From CAYYWP01 sp964475125 (GTDB lineage Bacteria > Desulfobacterota > Binatia > HRBIN30 > CADEER01): a stretch of 7,231 nt of DNA. The notes under the pieces are model-generated. The model was not told the origin of the DNA, did no database searches, and worked only from the letters and a program-made list of their open reading frames with translations. Made by a program: the position numbers and the translations under genes. Positions 1 to 6,057 of the stretch are shown here, piece by piece (position 1 is the stretch's first letter; every line of letters starts with the position of its first letter). Where the stretch lies: assembly GCA_964475125.1 (NCBI GenBank), contig CAYYWP010000226.1, forward strand, positions 1 to 7,231, in the 5' to 3' direction.

Positions 1-1
1 A

Positions 2-350
2 TGGAGCAGGTTGTTAGGTTGTTACGTTGTTAGGTTGTTAGGTCAGTCGGCTCTGCCTGCAACGACCAACACCTTGACAACCCAGCAAGGCAATGGCCTT
101 CGACGCGCGGCCTCTCCTCCCCAGCTACCGCTTGGGAGCAGGTTGTTAGGTTGTTACGTTCGTTAGGTTGTTAGTAGGGCTGGCCAGGCCGGGCCTCCTC
201 CTGCTGAGCCTGTAACGCGGTAGCCGGGGAGAGTGAGAGCGTGCGTCGGAGGCTGTTGCCTTACCGGTCGTTGCTACGCGGTTGGTCGTTTCGGGCAGCG
301 TCCGACTGACCTAACAACCTAACAACGTAACAACCTAACAACCTGCTCCA
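2..350. repeat. Long inverted-repeat element built from GGTTGTTA octamers
   Basis: There is no gene in 1-426; most of it is this element. The outer arms, 2-50 and 302-350, are perfect inverted copies of 49 bp. Each contains four octamers of the form [GC]GTTGTTA (9-40 on the left, complementary at 311-342 on the right). Inside them, 51-131 pairs imperfectly with 217-301 and needs a few gaps; CTACCGC at 125-131 matches GCGGTAG at 217-223. The whole structure is therefore a roughly 130-bp imperfect stem with a loop at 132-216. Perfect outer arms and diverged inner arms suggest either recent homogenisation of the octamers or a non-autonomous (MITE-like) element with long terminal inverted repeats. 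Target-site duplications cannot be judged because the element begins at the window edge. Confidence 0.85.
135..174. repeat. Third, internal copy of the octamer array
   Basis: This lies in the loop of the 2-350 element, in the same orientation as the left arm. It starts with the same GGAGCAGG and carries two GGTTGTTA units, a third unit lengthened by one base (CGTTCGTTA at 157-165), and a final GGTTGTTA. The sequence on either side differs from that beside the outer arms, so the octamer array behaves as a unit that is copied independently of its flanks. Confidence 0.8.
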
Positions 351-365
351 AAGCGGGCAGACCCG

Positions 366-402
366 AAAAAAAAAAGGGCGGGCTGCCATCGGCAGCCCGC
401 CC
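366..402 (-). terminator. Strong intrinsic terminator after paralogue A
   Basis: Read on the minus strand, a perfect 12-bp GC-rich stem (402-391 with 387-376) closes a 3-nt loop and is followed directly by ten T residues (375-366). It starts 24 nt beyond the TAA of paralogue A. No U-tract follows the stem in the plus direction, so it acts only on leftward transcription. It marks the end of the four-gene transcription unit. Confidence 0.95.
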
Positions 403-426
403 TCTGACGCAATCGCGTCGATCGGC

Positions 427-1707
427 TTACGGCAGGATGATGGTATCCGACACCGGCCGGTCGCCTTGGAAGTGCAGGTTGAAGTCGGCCAGCGACGGAT
501 TCGCAGGGGCAGGCGAGGGTACGAAATCCCCGTGGCGCTCGTGTGCCACCGCCAGGAGTCCGCTGCCGAGCGGGGTGAATCGCGTCTGCCCGGTCAGCGT
601 GCCGCCGACGCCGGCGCTGAAGATCGAGCGCTCGGGCTGCGCGGTGTCGATCGAAGAAATCTCGCTGAGCTGCTTGCAGCGCATCCCCCGGCTGGTCGAG
701 AAGCGCTGCTCGAATTCGTTGTAGACCAGGTACTGCACCACCGCGGCGCCCGGAATCTGGCGCAGGTAATCCTGCGAGCAGGGCACCAGCTCGAGCACTG
801 TATGGATCGGCTGGTCGGTCACCGGGTTATGGGCGTTATCAAAGAAGTGATTCAGGATGGTGTAGTTCGGGCAGCCGTTGTACTCGGCATCCTCGCCGCC
901 GAGGATGAGCACGTTGTCGTCGTTCACCGCGCCCTCGATCGCCTGGATGCCGATGGCGTTGTGCTTCGCCACCGTGTGGAGAATCACCTCGGGATCGAAC
1001 GGCGACGATTGCCCCTGAGAGAGAGGGGCGGTCGGCGGCGGCACGGCATCGGCCAGAACCAGTGTCGCTTCGCCCTTCAGCACATTGCGGTCGACCGGGA
1101 CACCCGTCTCCCCGTCGACGGCGATGCAGCGCAGCGAGCCGATGAAGGGCGATTCCGGTATGGGCGGGATGCGGCTCCCGGCGTTGCTGCTGCCGCCGAT
1201 CCCGGCGTAGACGATACCGTCGAGCGGAAACTGCCTGATCGACACCGGCGGATCACTATTCGGGGGGAAATTTTGCCCCAAAAAACCCTGCTTGCCGATC
1301 GACGACAGCCAGCCGAGCGGCTGGCGCGGCGTGATGGTGACGCGGAAATCGGTTTCGTTCCAACCCGGCAGGCACAGCCCGCAGCCGATGGTCTCACCGC
1401 AGCACTCGGTCGGGCTGTAGCAGACCTGACCGGTGTTCGTGCAGTGCGGGTTGGCATTCTCGTAGAAGCAGTGCACCGAAACCGGCTCAGTCGAGGTGTT
1501 GCTCATCTGAATGACGGTCTCGATGTAGCGCGCTCCGTAGACGAAGGCCAACGGGATGCTGTTGCCCTCCGCGAAGATCACGCTCGGCCAGGTGAGGATC
1601 GCCGCCGCGCGGTCAGACGTGACATCGGCAGCCGCCGGCCGGGCACCACCCAACGCGAGCGCCATGGCCATGGCCACCATCCAGCTCGCCCAACGCACCT
1701 GTCGCAT
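427..1707 (-). CDS. Secreted cysteine-containing protein, paralogue A (type II), function unknown
   Basis: This encodes 426 aa and I do not recognise the family. Residues 1-27 form a Sec signal peptide (hydrophobic 10-20, AAA|D cleavage near 27/28); there is no lipobox and no later membrane segment. Blocks shared with the three upstream genes are SNTS (69-72) and HCFY (79-82), CLPGW (112-116), QPLGW (129-133), LRCIAVD (192-198), LGG...EYNGCP (269-280), LVPCSQDY (307-314), YNEFEQRFSTS (329-339), FSAGVGGTLTGQ (363-374) and a terminal D-x-I-x-LP. Residues 89-112 hold a cysteine module (C89-x3-G-x2-C96-x5-C102). The ATG at 1707 is preferred because AAGGAG stands 6 nt upstream and the signal peptide begins there. 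An in-frame GTG at 1743 overlaps the TGA of paralogue B but has no ribosome-binding site. It is the last gene before the terminator. Coding status is secure; function is open. Confidence 0.9.
   Translation of the reverse strand: MRQVRWASWMVAMAMALALGGARPAAADVTSDRAAAILTWPSVIFAEGNSIPLAFVYGARYIETVIQMSNTSTEPVSVHCFYENANPHCTNTGQVCYSPTECCGETIGCGLCLPGWNETDFRVTITPRQPLGWLSSIGKQGFLGQNFPPNSDPPVSIRQFPLDGIVYAGIGGSSNAGSRIPPIPESPFIGSLRCIAVDGETGVPVDRNVLKGEATLVLADAVPPPTAPLSQGQSSPFDPEVILHTVAKHNAIGIQAIEGAVNDDNVLILGGEDAEYNGCPNYTILNHFFDNAHNPVTDQPIHTVLELVPCSQDYLRQIPGAAVVQYLVYNEFEQRFSTSRGMRCKQLSEISSIDTAQPERSIFSAGVGGTLTGQTRFTPLGSGLLAVAHERHGDFVPSPAPANPSLADFNLHFQGDRPVSDTIILP
1372..1443 (-). other. Cysteine-rich module in paralogue A (residues 89-112)
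   Basis: Six cysteines fall within 24 residues: C89-x3-G-x2-C96-x5-C102-C103, then C109 and C112. The spacing C-x3-G-x2-C-x5-C is the same as in the modules of paralogue C. It lies just after the CFY block and runs into the conserved CLPGW, so it looks like an insertion into a loop of a common scaffold. Disulfide bonding is expected for an exported protein but cannot be seen in sequence. Confidence 0.75.
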
Positions 1708-1719
1708 TGTTTTCTCCTT
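1708..1719 (-). promoter_or_regulatory. Ribosome-binding site that fixes the start of paralogue A
   Basis: On the minus strand AAGGAG (1719-1714) is followed by a 6-nt spacer and the ATG at 1707. It argues against the upstream in-frame GTG (1743) and ATG (1737), neither of which has a purine-rich site at a suitable distance. Confidence 0.85.
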
Positions 1720-1739
1720 TCCCCTGCTTTGGCCCATGG

Positions 1740-2972
1740 TCACTGACCGGCGGCGGCGCCGACCTGGTCCGGCGGAATCGTGATCAGATCAGGACCGGAT
1801 CGCGCCCCCTCGATGTGGTAGTTCACGTCCGCGCTCGCCGCGATGTAGCCGGGACTGGGCTTGAAGTCGACGTGGAACTCGGTGCCGACCATGACGAAGC
1901 CGGACTGCGTCTGAGCGGTTGGCCGCAGGCGGCTCTGCGCGAACACCGAACCGAGCGTGCCGTAGTCGAACGTGACCTCGTTGATGGCGTCGAGCGGAAT
2001 CTCCCCCCAGCAGGTGACGGGGACGGAGGAGGAGAATGCCTGCTCGAACTCGTTCCAGGTCTCGATGAAGATGTTCACCGTCGAGGGCCTCTGAGCCTCG
2101 AAGTCCTGCGTGCAGGGCACGATGGTCCACGAGGTAAATACGCCCGAATCGTCGTCGAAGTCGACCACGTTATCCGGCGCGCCGTAGGCATAGTGATTGG
2201 CGATCCAGAACTGCGGGCAGGCATCGTACTCGGCGCCGAATTCGCAGACGTCGCTCGGCTCGCCGCCCAGGCAGAGGACGTTGTCGCCCTGATTGTTCTC
2301 GTTGCCGTGGAAGCCGATGGCGTTGTGCTTGGCGGTGTCGTAGCGCTCCGGGCACGCCGGACCGGTCGGGGTGCAGTCCTCGCCGGTCAGCAGGCAGGCG
2401 AAGCCTGTTCCGTCGAAATCCGAAACGTCGTCATCGCTGGTGATCACCGTGGCCTCGCCCTTGAGGTGGTTGCCGGAAAGCGGCGCCCCAGACGGGTCGA
2501 CCTCGATGCACTTCAACTCGCCGGTGAAGTACTCGACCACCGGCGGCACGCGGCCGATGAAGATACCGGCTTCGTTGCAGTCGAGGTTCGGCCCGCCGAG
2601 CTGCGGCAGGTTGGTGCACACCGGGGCGAAGGGGTTGAAGATACGGCCCTCCGATACCACCCAGTGAGTCGGCTGCTGCTTGGTCAAGCCGATGTCGAAG
2701 TCGATCTCGACCCAGAGCGGTGGATTGATCGCCGACGGAGGGAGCTCCGGAAAGGTGAGCGCGCCGTTGACGTAGAAGCAGTGCGCGAACACCAAAGAGT
2801 TCGAGGTGTTGGTGATCTGGATGATCGTCTCTCGCGTACCGTCGGCGACCACCCGCGGCAAGAACAGTAGCGACGCACTGGTCTCCGTGCTCGGTTGGGC
2901 GTTGGCGCCCCCGATCAGCAGACCCACCAGCGCCGCAGCCATGAGCCCGACTCGCCCTCGCTGCCTAAGCAT
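1740..2972 (-). CDS. Secreted protein, paralogue B (type I), function unknown
   Basis: This encodes 410 aa of the same unrecognised family. The signal peptide is residues 1-25 with a clean ANA|Q cleavage site. Shared blocks are ITNTSNS (53-59), HCFY (64-67), LTKQQPTHW (96-104), GRVPP (140-144), GELKCIEVD (151-159), SGNHLKGEA (166-174), KHNAIG (215-220), LCLGG...DVC...EYDACP (233-253), IVPCTQDF (284-291), WNEFEQAFSSS (306-316) and DLITIP (395-400). The cysteine pair C234/C243 around LGG is shared with D but missing from A and C. B lacks the first-loop cysteine module: the stretch leading to W87 has no Cys. It is the only member with a clear extension (ten residues, PDQVGAAAGQ) beyond the family's usual C-terminus. 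AAAGGAGG 6 nt upstream fixes the ATG, and a near-consensus promoter lies in the 146-bp gap before it. Confidence 0.9.
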   Translation of the reverse strand: MLRQRGRVGLMAAALVGLLIGGANAQPSTETSASLLFLPRVVADGTRETIIQITNTSNSLVFAHCFYVNGALTFPELPPSAINPPLWVEIDFDIGLTKQQPTHWVVSEGRIFNPFAPVCTNLPQLGGPNLDCNEAGIFIGRVPPVVEYFTGELKCIEVDPSGAPLSGNHLKGEATVITSDDDVSDFDGTGFACLLTGEDCTPTGPACPERYDTAKHNAIGFHGNENNQGDNVLCLGGEPSDVCEFGAEYDACPQFWIANHYAYGAPDNVVDFDDDSGVFTSWTIVPCTQDFEAQRPSTVNIFIETWNEFEQAFSSSVPVTCWGEIPLDAINEVTFDYGTLGSVFAQSRLRPTAQTQSGFVMVGTEFHVDFKPSPGYIAASADVNYHIEGARSGPDLITIPPDQVGAAAGQ

Positions 2973-2986
2973 TAGCCTCCTCCTTT
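2973..2986 (-). promoter_or_regulatory. Ribosome-binding site of paralogue B
   Basis: AAAGGAGG (2986-2979) plus a 6-nt spacer precedes the ATG at 2972. This near-perfect Shine-Dalgarno sequence decides the start: the reading frame stays open much further upstream, through the promoter and into paralogue C, but that part is not translated from this message. Confidence 0.9.
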
Positions 2987-3057
2987 CGATCACTACCACA
3001 CTCGGTCCCTGCCGCGCCGAAATAGCCGTGGCGGACTTCTCCCAAATAAGTGCCGGC

Positions 3058-3086
3058 CTTATATCCGCAGGCCCAAAAGATGTCAA
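3058..3086 (-). promoter_or_regulatory. Near-consensus sigma70 promoter for the B-A unit
   Basis: On the minus strand, TTGACA (3086-3081) and TATAAG (3063-3058) are separated by exactly 17 bp, only one mismatch from consensus. Transcription would begin near 3051, giving a leader of about 80 nt before the ATG of B. The promoter lies inside the four-gene cluster, between the stop of C (3119) and the start of B, so B and A can be expressed apart from D and C. I see no operator-like palindrome over it. Confidence 0.85.
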
Positions 3087-3118
3087 GTCAAAACACCGGG
3101 TTTTTGCCCTTCCCGTCC

Positions 3119-4678
3119 CTAGGGCAGGTAAATGAAGTCCGGCTGCGGCCGCCGACCCTGAAAATGCAGGTTCTTTGCGGCCCCGCTTACCAGTTGGTCC
3201 GAATCGACGAAGTTGCAGTCCGGGAAGTCGAACTGAGCCCCCTGGCAGCGGAATTCCTCCGCCACCCCGAGCAGGGTGTTGCCCCCCCGGCCGGCCGTGT
3301 TCTCGTTGACCACGCCGCGGATGCGCGACTGACCGGTCAGGGTGCCCTGCACGCCGGCGCTGAAGATCGAGCGGCTGAAGTCGCCATTGGTGTCGATGTC
3401 GGCGAGCTGGATCTCCCTGAAGCAGTCGACCAGCCGGCTGGTCGACAACCGCTGCTCGAACTCGTTGAAGACCAGGAACTGCGCCGTGGTCCTGGCGAGC
3501 GCCGGATCGCGGCCTTCGAAGTCCTGCGTACACGGGATCAACGTCAGCCCGGTCGCCAGGCGCACGGCGTAGTCCGCCGGCACGCAGTCCTCGTCGTCCA
3601 AGCAGCTCTCGCCGGTGAAGCGGCAGCGGTTGTTCGGTTGGCAGGCGTTGACACAGTCGGCGTCCACGGCACAGCCGGAGCCGGTCACTGAGCATGTCCC
3701 GTCCGGTAGGCAGACGTTGCCAACGCAGTCGGCATCGTTGTCGCACACCGTCCCCGATACGCTGCACACGTCGGTTTCGAGGCAAACGTTCTGGATCACC
3801 GGGTCGACGGCGCCGTCGAAATAGTGGTCGAGGATCAGGATATTCGGGCACCCCTCGTACTCGGCCTGCTCGGGCGGGCCGCCGAGCACCAGCGTGCGGT
3901 CGCGATTGCCGCTGCCGGGGATCGCCGGAATGCCGATGGCGTTGTAGCCGGCGACCTGGATCCTGTCCGGCTCGCCCTCGAGCAGCTTGCCGATCAACAC
4001 CTCGCCGATCAGGTCGTTGCGCGCCACCGGGCTTCCCGACTCGTCCAAAGCGAGGCACTTGAGCTCGCCGATGAAGGGATCATCGGGTGAGAGCGGGATG
4101 GCTCCGTTGTTCGTCTGCCCGCCCGGCCCGGTGCGCCCGCCGACGCCGCCGTCGAGCGGCAGGCAGGCCGGCTTGACGCAGCGGTTGCCGGCGCCGCACT
4201 GGCTGTCGCGCTCGCACACCGTGGTGCCGTCGTTCGAGCACGTGCCGTCGAGGAACTGGCAGTTGGTGCTCTCCCCGGTTGAGACCAGCCAGCCGGTCGG
4301 CTGCTCGCGCGTCAGACGGAAGGTGAAGTCCGTCGGCTGCCACTGCGGCAGGCAGTCGCCGCTGAAGGTCTGCCCGTCCTGCTCCACCAGGCAGCTCAGC
4401 GCGTCGGGAAAGCAGGGGGAGGAGGTTGTGGTGAGCGAACAAATCGGCGTGACGTTGACGTAGAAGCAATAGACGTTGAGCGGCGTCTCACTGACGTTGC
4501 TGATGCGGATCATGGTGTCCAGGCCGTTCTCGGTGTCGACCAACAGCTTCGGAAACACCACGATCGCCGCCGGGTGATCCGAGGCGATGTCGGCCGCGCC
4601 GAGCGGCAGCGCGCTCAGCAGCAAGGCGCCGAGTACGCCGAGTCCGCGCAGCAGCGGCTGCGCCACGCGCGCGCCCAT
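3119..4678 (-). CDS. Secreted cysteine-rich protein, paralogue C (type II), function unknown
   Basis: This encodes 519 aa, the longest member because of inserted cysteine-rich segments. A signal peptide covers about residues 1-29 (hydrophobic 9-28, LGAA|D). Scaffold blocks are ISNVS (59-63), YCFY (70-73), CLPQW (109-113), QPTGW (126-130), GELKC (204-208), YNAIG (245-249), LGG...EYEGCP (265-278), LIPCTQDF (380-387), FNEFEQRLSTS (404-414), FSAGVQGTLTGQ (439-450), NLHFQG (503-508) and a terminal D-x-I-x-LP. C-x3-G-x(2,3)-C-x5-C modules sit at 147-167 and, in three tandem copies, at 305-365. The ATG at 4678 shares its A with the TGA of paralogue D, and GGAGG lies 7 nt upstream within D's last codons, so translation is probably coupled. 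A GTG one codon earlier is the alternative start. No convincing terminator follows. Confidence 0.9.
   Translation of the reverse strand: MGARVAQPLLRGLGVLGALLLSALPLGAADIASDHPAAIVVFPKLLVDTENGLDTMIRISNVSETPLNVYCFYVNVTPICSLTTTSSPCFPDALSCLVEQDGQTFSGDCLPQWQPTDFTFRLTREQPTGWLVSTGESTNCQFLDGTCSNDGTTVCERDSQCGAGNRCVKPACLPLDGGVGGRTGPGGQTNNGAIPLSPDDPFIGELKCLALDESGSPVARNDLIGEVLIGKLLEGEPDRIQVAGYNAIGIPAIPGSGNRDRTLVLGGPPEQAEYEGCPNILILDHYFDGAVDPVIQNVCLETDVCSVSGTVCDNDADCVGNVCLPDGTCSVTGSGCAVDADCVNACQPNNRCRFTGESCLDDEDCVPADYAVRLATGLTLIPCTQDFEGRDPALARTTAQFLVFNEFEQRLSTSRLVDCFREIQLADIDTNGDFSRSIFSAGVQGTLTGQSRIRGVVNENTAGRGGNTLLGVAEEFRCQGAQFDFPDCNFVDSDQLVSGAAKNLHFQGRRPQPDFIYLP
3584..3766 (-). other. Three tandem cysteine-rich repeats in paralogue C (residues 305-365)
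   Basis: Units start at C305, C329 and C352, a period of 23-24 residues. Each has C-x3-G-x2-C-x5-C with an acidic residue (D or E) two positions before D and then the last Cys (DADC, DADC, DEDC). The first two continue with C-x4-C or C-x3-C and a Pro-containing linker; the third breaks off after C365. The units are clearly diverged at the DNA level, so this is not a fresh duplication. They replace the short loop between the H-x-x-x-x-A-x-[DN]-PV block and the PCxxD block of the other paralogues. The spacing resembles small disulfide-rich secreted modules of deltaproteobacterial proteins (inference). Confidence 0.8.
4178..4240 (-). other. Single cysteine-rich module in paralogue C (residues 147-167)
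   Basis: C147-x7-C155-x5-C161-x5-C167, with G151 placed as in the other modules and one extra residue before the second Cys. It lies between QPTGW and the LKC block, a different loop from the tandem array further on in the same protein. Confidence 0.7.
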
Positions 4679-5877
4679 CACGGCCCCTCCGGCAGAAAGA
4701 TGAGATCGGTTTTTTCCCGCGTGCCCTGCTCGTGCAGGTTCAAGGCGACTCGATCCTCGACAGGAAAACCCCGTTGCGGTGGCAGGCGGTGATACTCTTC
4801 CACCACGCCGACGAAGCCCGAGTTGGCTGCCGTCGACGGACGCATGGTAGTCAGCGCCAGGCGGGTGCCGAGATTGCGCACGGTGAAGGTGACGGGGTCG
4901 ACCTCGCCGAGCAAGAAGCTGCGCCAGCAGTCGATCGCCGTGCTAGTGGAAAAACGGTTCTCGAACTCGTTGAAGGCGAGAAACTGAATAACGATGCGCG
5001 TAGGGTCCTGGCGCTCGTAGTCGGCCCGGCACGGTACCAGGGTCACTTCGGTGTCGACGGTCGATGTCGGTCCGAACAGCAGGCTGTCGGCGCCCTCGGC
5101 GAAATGGTCCAGCAGGGCGCGCTGGCCGCAGCCCTGGTACTCGGCCCCGCTCGGGCACTCGTCGCTCACCCCGCCGCCCAGGCAGAGCACGGTGTCGCCG
5201 TTGTTGCTGAACGGCTCGCCGAGTAGGCCGACGGCGTTGTACTTGCTCGCCTCGCCGCTGAACGGGTTGAGGATGCTGGCCTCGCCCTTCAGGTGGTTGC
5301 CGCTGATCGGGGCGCCGGACTGGTCGACCTCGATGCAGCGCAGCTCGCCCTGAAAGGGAAAGCTCGACAGCGGCGGCACGCGGCCCGGATCGATGCCGGC
5401 CAGATCGCACTCGTAGCGGTTTGCGCTGCGGTCGCAGCTCGGGTCGGTCGGGTCGGTGACACGGCCGATGCCCGCCGTCCAGTGCGTCGGCTGCTGCTTG
5501 GTCAGCATGATGCTGAAGTCGACCTCCTGCCACTGCGGCTGGCAGACGCCGGAGCAGGTGCCGGCCAGGCAGTCGCCGGCGCCGAGGCAGAGCGGCGTGG
5601 CATCGACGTAGAAGCAGTGCGCGTACGCCATCGAGTTGGAGGTGTTGCTGATCTGGATGACGGTGTCGCGGCTGGCGTTGTAGACGATCTTGGGGAAGAA
5701 GAGGATCGAGGCCGAGCGCTCGGTGGTCGACTCGGCGCCGGCCGGCGCCGCGCCCGCCAGCGCGGCGGCGAGGACCAACGCGGTCCAGCCTGCCCACGCC
5801 CGAAGGCGGGCTCGCGCCCTGCGCCGAGCGCCCGCTGTGCACCGCCGGTCTATCGTCGAGAGCACCGCCTCCCCCAT
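4678..5877 (-). CDS. Secreted protein, paralogue D (type I), function unknown
   Basis: This encodes 399 aa, the first gene of the family cluster. It has a long signal peptide: an Arg-rich N-region (residues 11-26), a hydrophobic core (29-44) and AGA|E cleavage near 48/49. Shared blocks are ISNTSNS (76-82), HCFY (87-90), C112-QPQW, LTKQQPTHW (125-133), GRVPP (165-169), GELRCIEVD (177-185), SGNHLKGEA (192-200), KYNAVG (212-217), LCLGG...DEC...EYQGC (231-250), LVPCRADY (280-287), FNEFENRFSTS (302-312), LNLHEQG (379-385) and DLIFLP (391-396). The C232/C241 pair marks it as type I, like B. A compact cluster C97/C103/C108/C112 occupies the first variable loop. The frame is open up to 5949, but that part overlaps the promoter -35, so the ATG at 5877 was chosen. 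Its GGAG is only 2 nt away, so the start is less certain than the gene. Confidence 0.88.
   Translation of the reverse strand: MGEAVLSTIDRRCTAGARRRARARLRAWAGWTALVLAAALAGAAPAGAESTTERSASILFFPKIVYNASRDTVIQISNTSNSMAYAHCFYVDATPLCLGAGDCLAGTCSGVCQPQWQEVDFSIMLTKQQPTHWTAGIGRVTDPTDPSCDRSANRYECDLAGIDPGRVPPLSSFPFQGELRCIEVDQSGAPISGNHLKGEASILNPFSGEASKYNAVGLLGEPFSNNGDTVLCLGGGVSDECPSGAEYQGCGQRALLDHFAEGADSLLFGPTSTVDTEVTLVPCRADYERQDPTRIVIQFLAFNEFENRFSTSTAIDCWRSFLLGEVDPVTFTVRNLGTRLALTTMRPSTAANSGFVGVVEEYHRLPPQRGFPVEDRVALNLHEQGTREKTDLIFLPEGP
4679..4690 (-). promoter_or_regulatory. Ribosome-binding site of paralogue C inside the end of D
   Basis: GGAGG (4690-4686) lies in the last codons of D and stands 7 nt before the ATG at 4678, which overlaps D's TGA by one base. 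This is the arrangement expected for translational coupling of C to D. Confidence 0.75.
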
Positions 5878-5919
5878 CACTCCGACGCCGGGCAACACCA
5901 CACCCGGCAAGGTTGAGGG

Positions 5920-5949
5920 TTTATAGTAAAGTCGACCGAGCTGAGTCAA
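5920..5949 (-). promoter_or_regulatory. Sigma70-type promoter for the D-C unit
   Basis: On the minus strand, TTGACT (5949-5944), an 18-bp spacer and TATAAA (5925-5920); each hexamer has one mismatch to consensus. The predicted start is near 5913, about 36 nt before the ATG at 5877. The leader contains a 6-bp hairpin (5908-5903 with 5892-5887, 10-nt loop). The promoter resembles that of the B-A unit in composition and in its place before a type I gene. Confidence 0.75.
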
Positions 5950-5951
5950 GG

Positions 5952-5976
5952 AAAAACCCCGGCGAATTTGTCGCCG
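5952..5976 (-). terminator. Candidate weak terminator after ilvE
   Basis: On the minus strand CGGCGA (5976-5971) pairs with TCGCCG (5965-5960) around a 5-nt loop, followed after GGG by five T residues (5956-5952). The stem is only 6 bp and the T run is short, so efficiency may be low. It lies about 80 nt past the ilvE stop and ends just before the -35 of the D promoter. Confidence 0.45.
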
Positions 5977-6011
5977 TGTATGGCATCGAGACGAGCGTCG
6001 CCGCAGCCTGG

Positions 6012-6051
6012 GGCGCGGCGCTCCGCGCCGCCATGCGCCGCGGAGCGGCGC
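6012..6051. other. Adjacent GC-rich hairpins between ilvE and paralogue D
   Basis: Two perfect short stems lie side by side: 6012-6018 with 6023-6029 (7 bp) and 6035-6040 with 6046-6051 (6 bp). The two can also partly pair with each other because they are near-mirror GCGCCG-type sequences. No T-tract follows in either direction. They may help end or stabilise ilvE mRNA, but no specific role can be assigned. Confidence 0.5.
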
Positions 6052-6057
6052 GCTCCA

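Noticed and set aside
2..350. CRISPR array made of the octamer-containing repeats
   Set aside because: There are only three copies, one of them inverted, at uneven distances and with no unique spacers of constant length; no cas genes are near.
2..350. Replication origin or iteron array
   Set aside because: The GGTTGTTA units do not resemble DnaA boxes, there is no AT-rich unwinding region, and no replication initiator gene is present.
466..1746. Long plus-strand open frames opposite the paralogues and ilvE (also 1707-2870 and 5968-6984)
   Set aside because: They are antisense shadows typical of GC-rich coding DNA: no ribosome-binding sites, Arg/Val/Ala-rich low-complexity translations and no recognisable motifs, while the minus strand encodes proteins with clear family conservation.
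3087..3118. Terminator between paralogues C and B
   Set aside because: Only a GGG/CCC pairing around AAAAA with a short TTTT run is present; the stem is too weak to call.
1740..4058. A 772-codon minus-strand frame ending with paralogue B
   Set aside because: The part upstream of 2972 is out of frame with paralogue C, runs through the promoter and has no family blocks. The signal peptide and AAAGGAGG site place the start at 2972.
427..4700. Sortase or PEP-CTERM sorting signals at the C-termini
   Set aside because: The proteins end in D-x-I-x-[LI]-P with no following hydrophobic helix and no basic tail, both of which those signals require.
5878..5949. Longer start for paralogue D at a TTG at 5949
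   Set aside because: That codon overlaps the -35 hexamer, so it would not be on the mRNA made from this promoter, and it would put 24 extra residues before the signal peptide.
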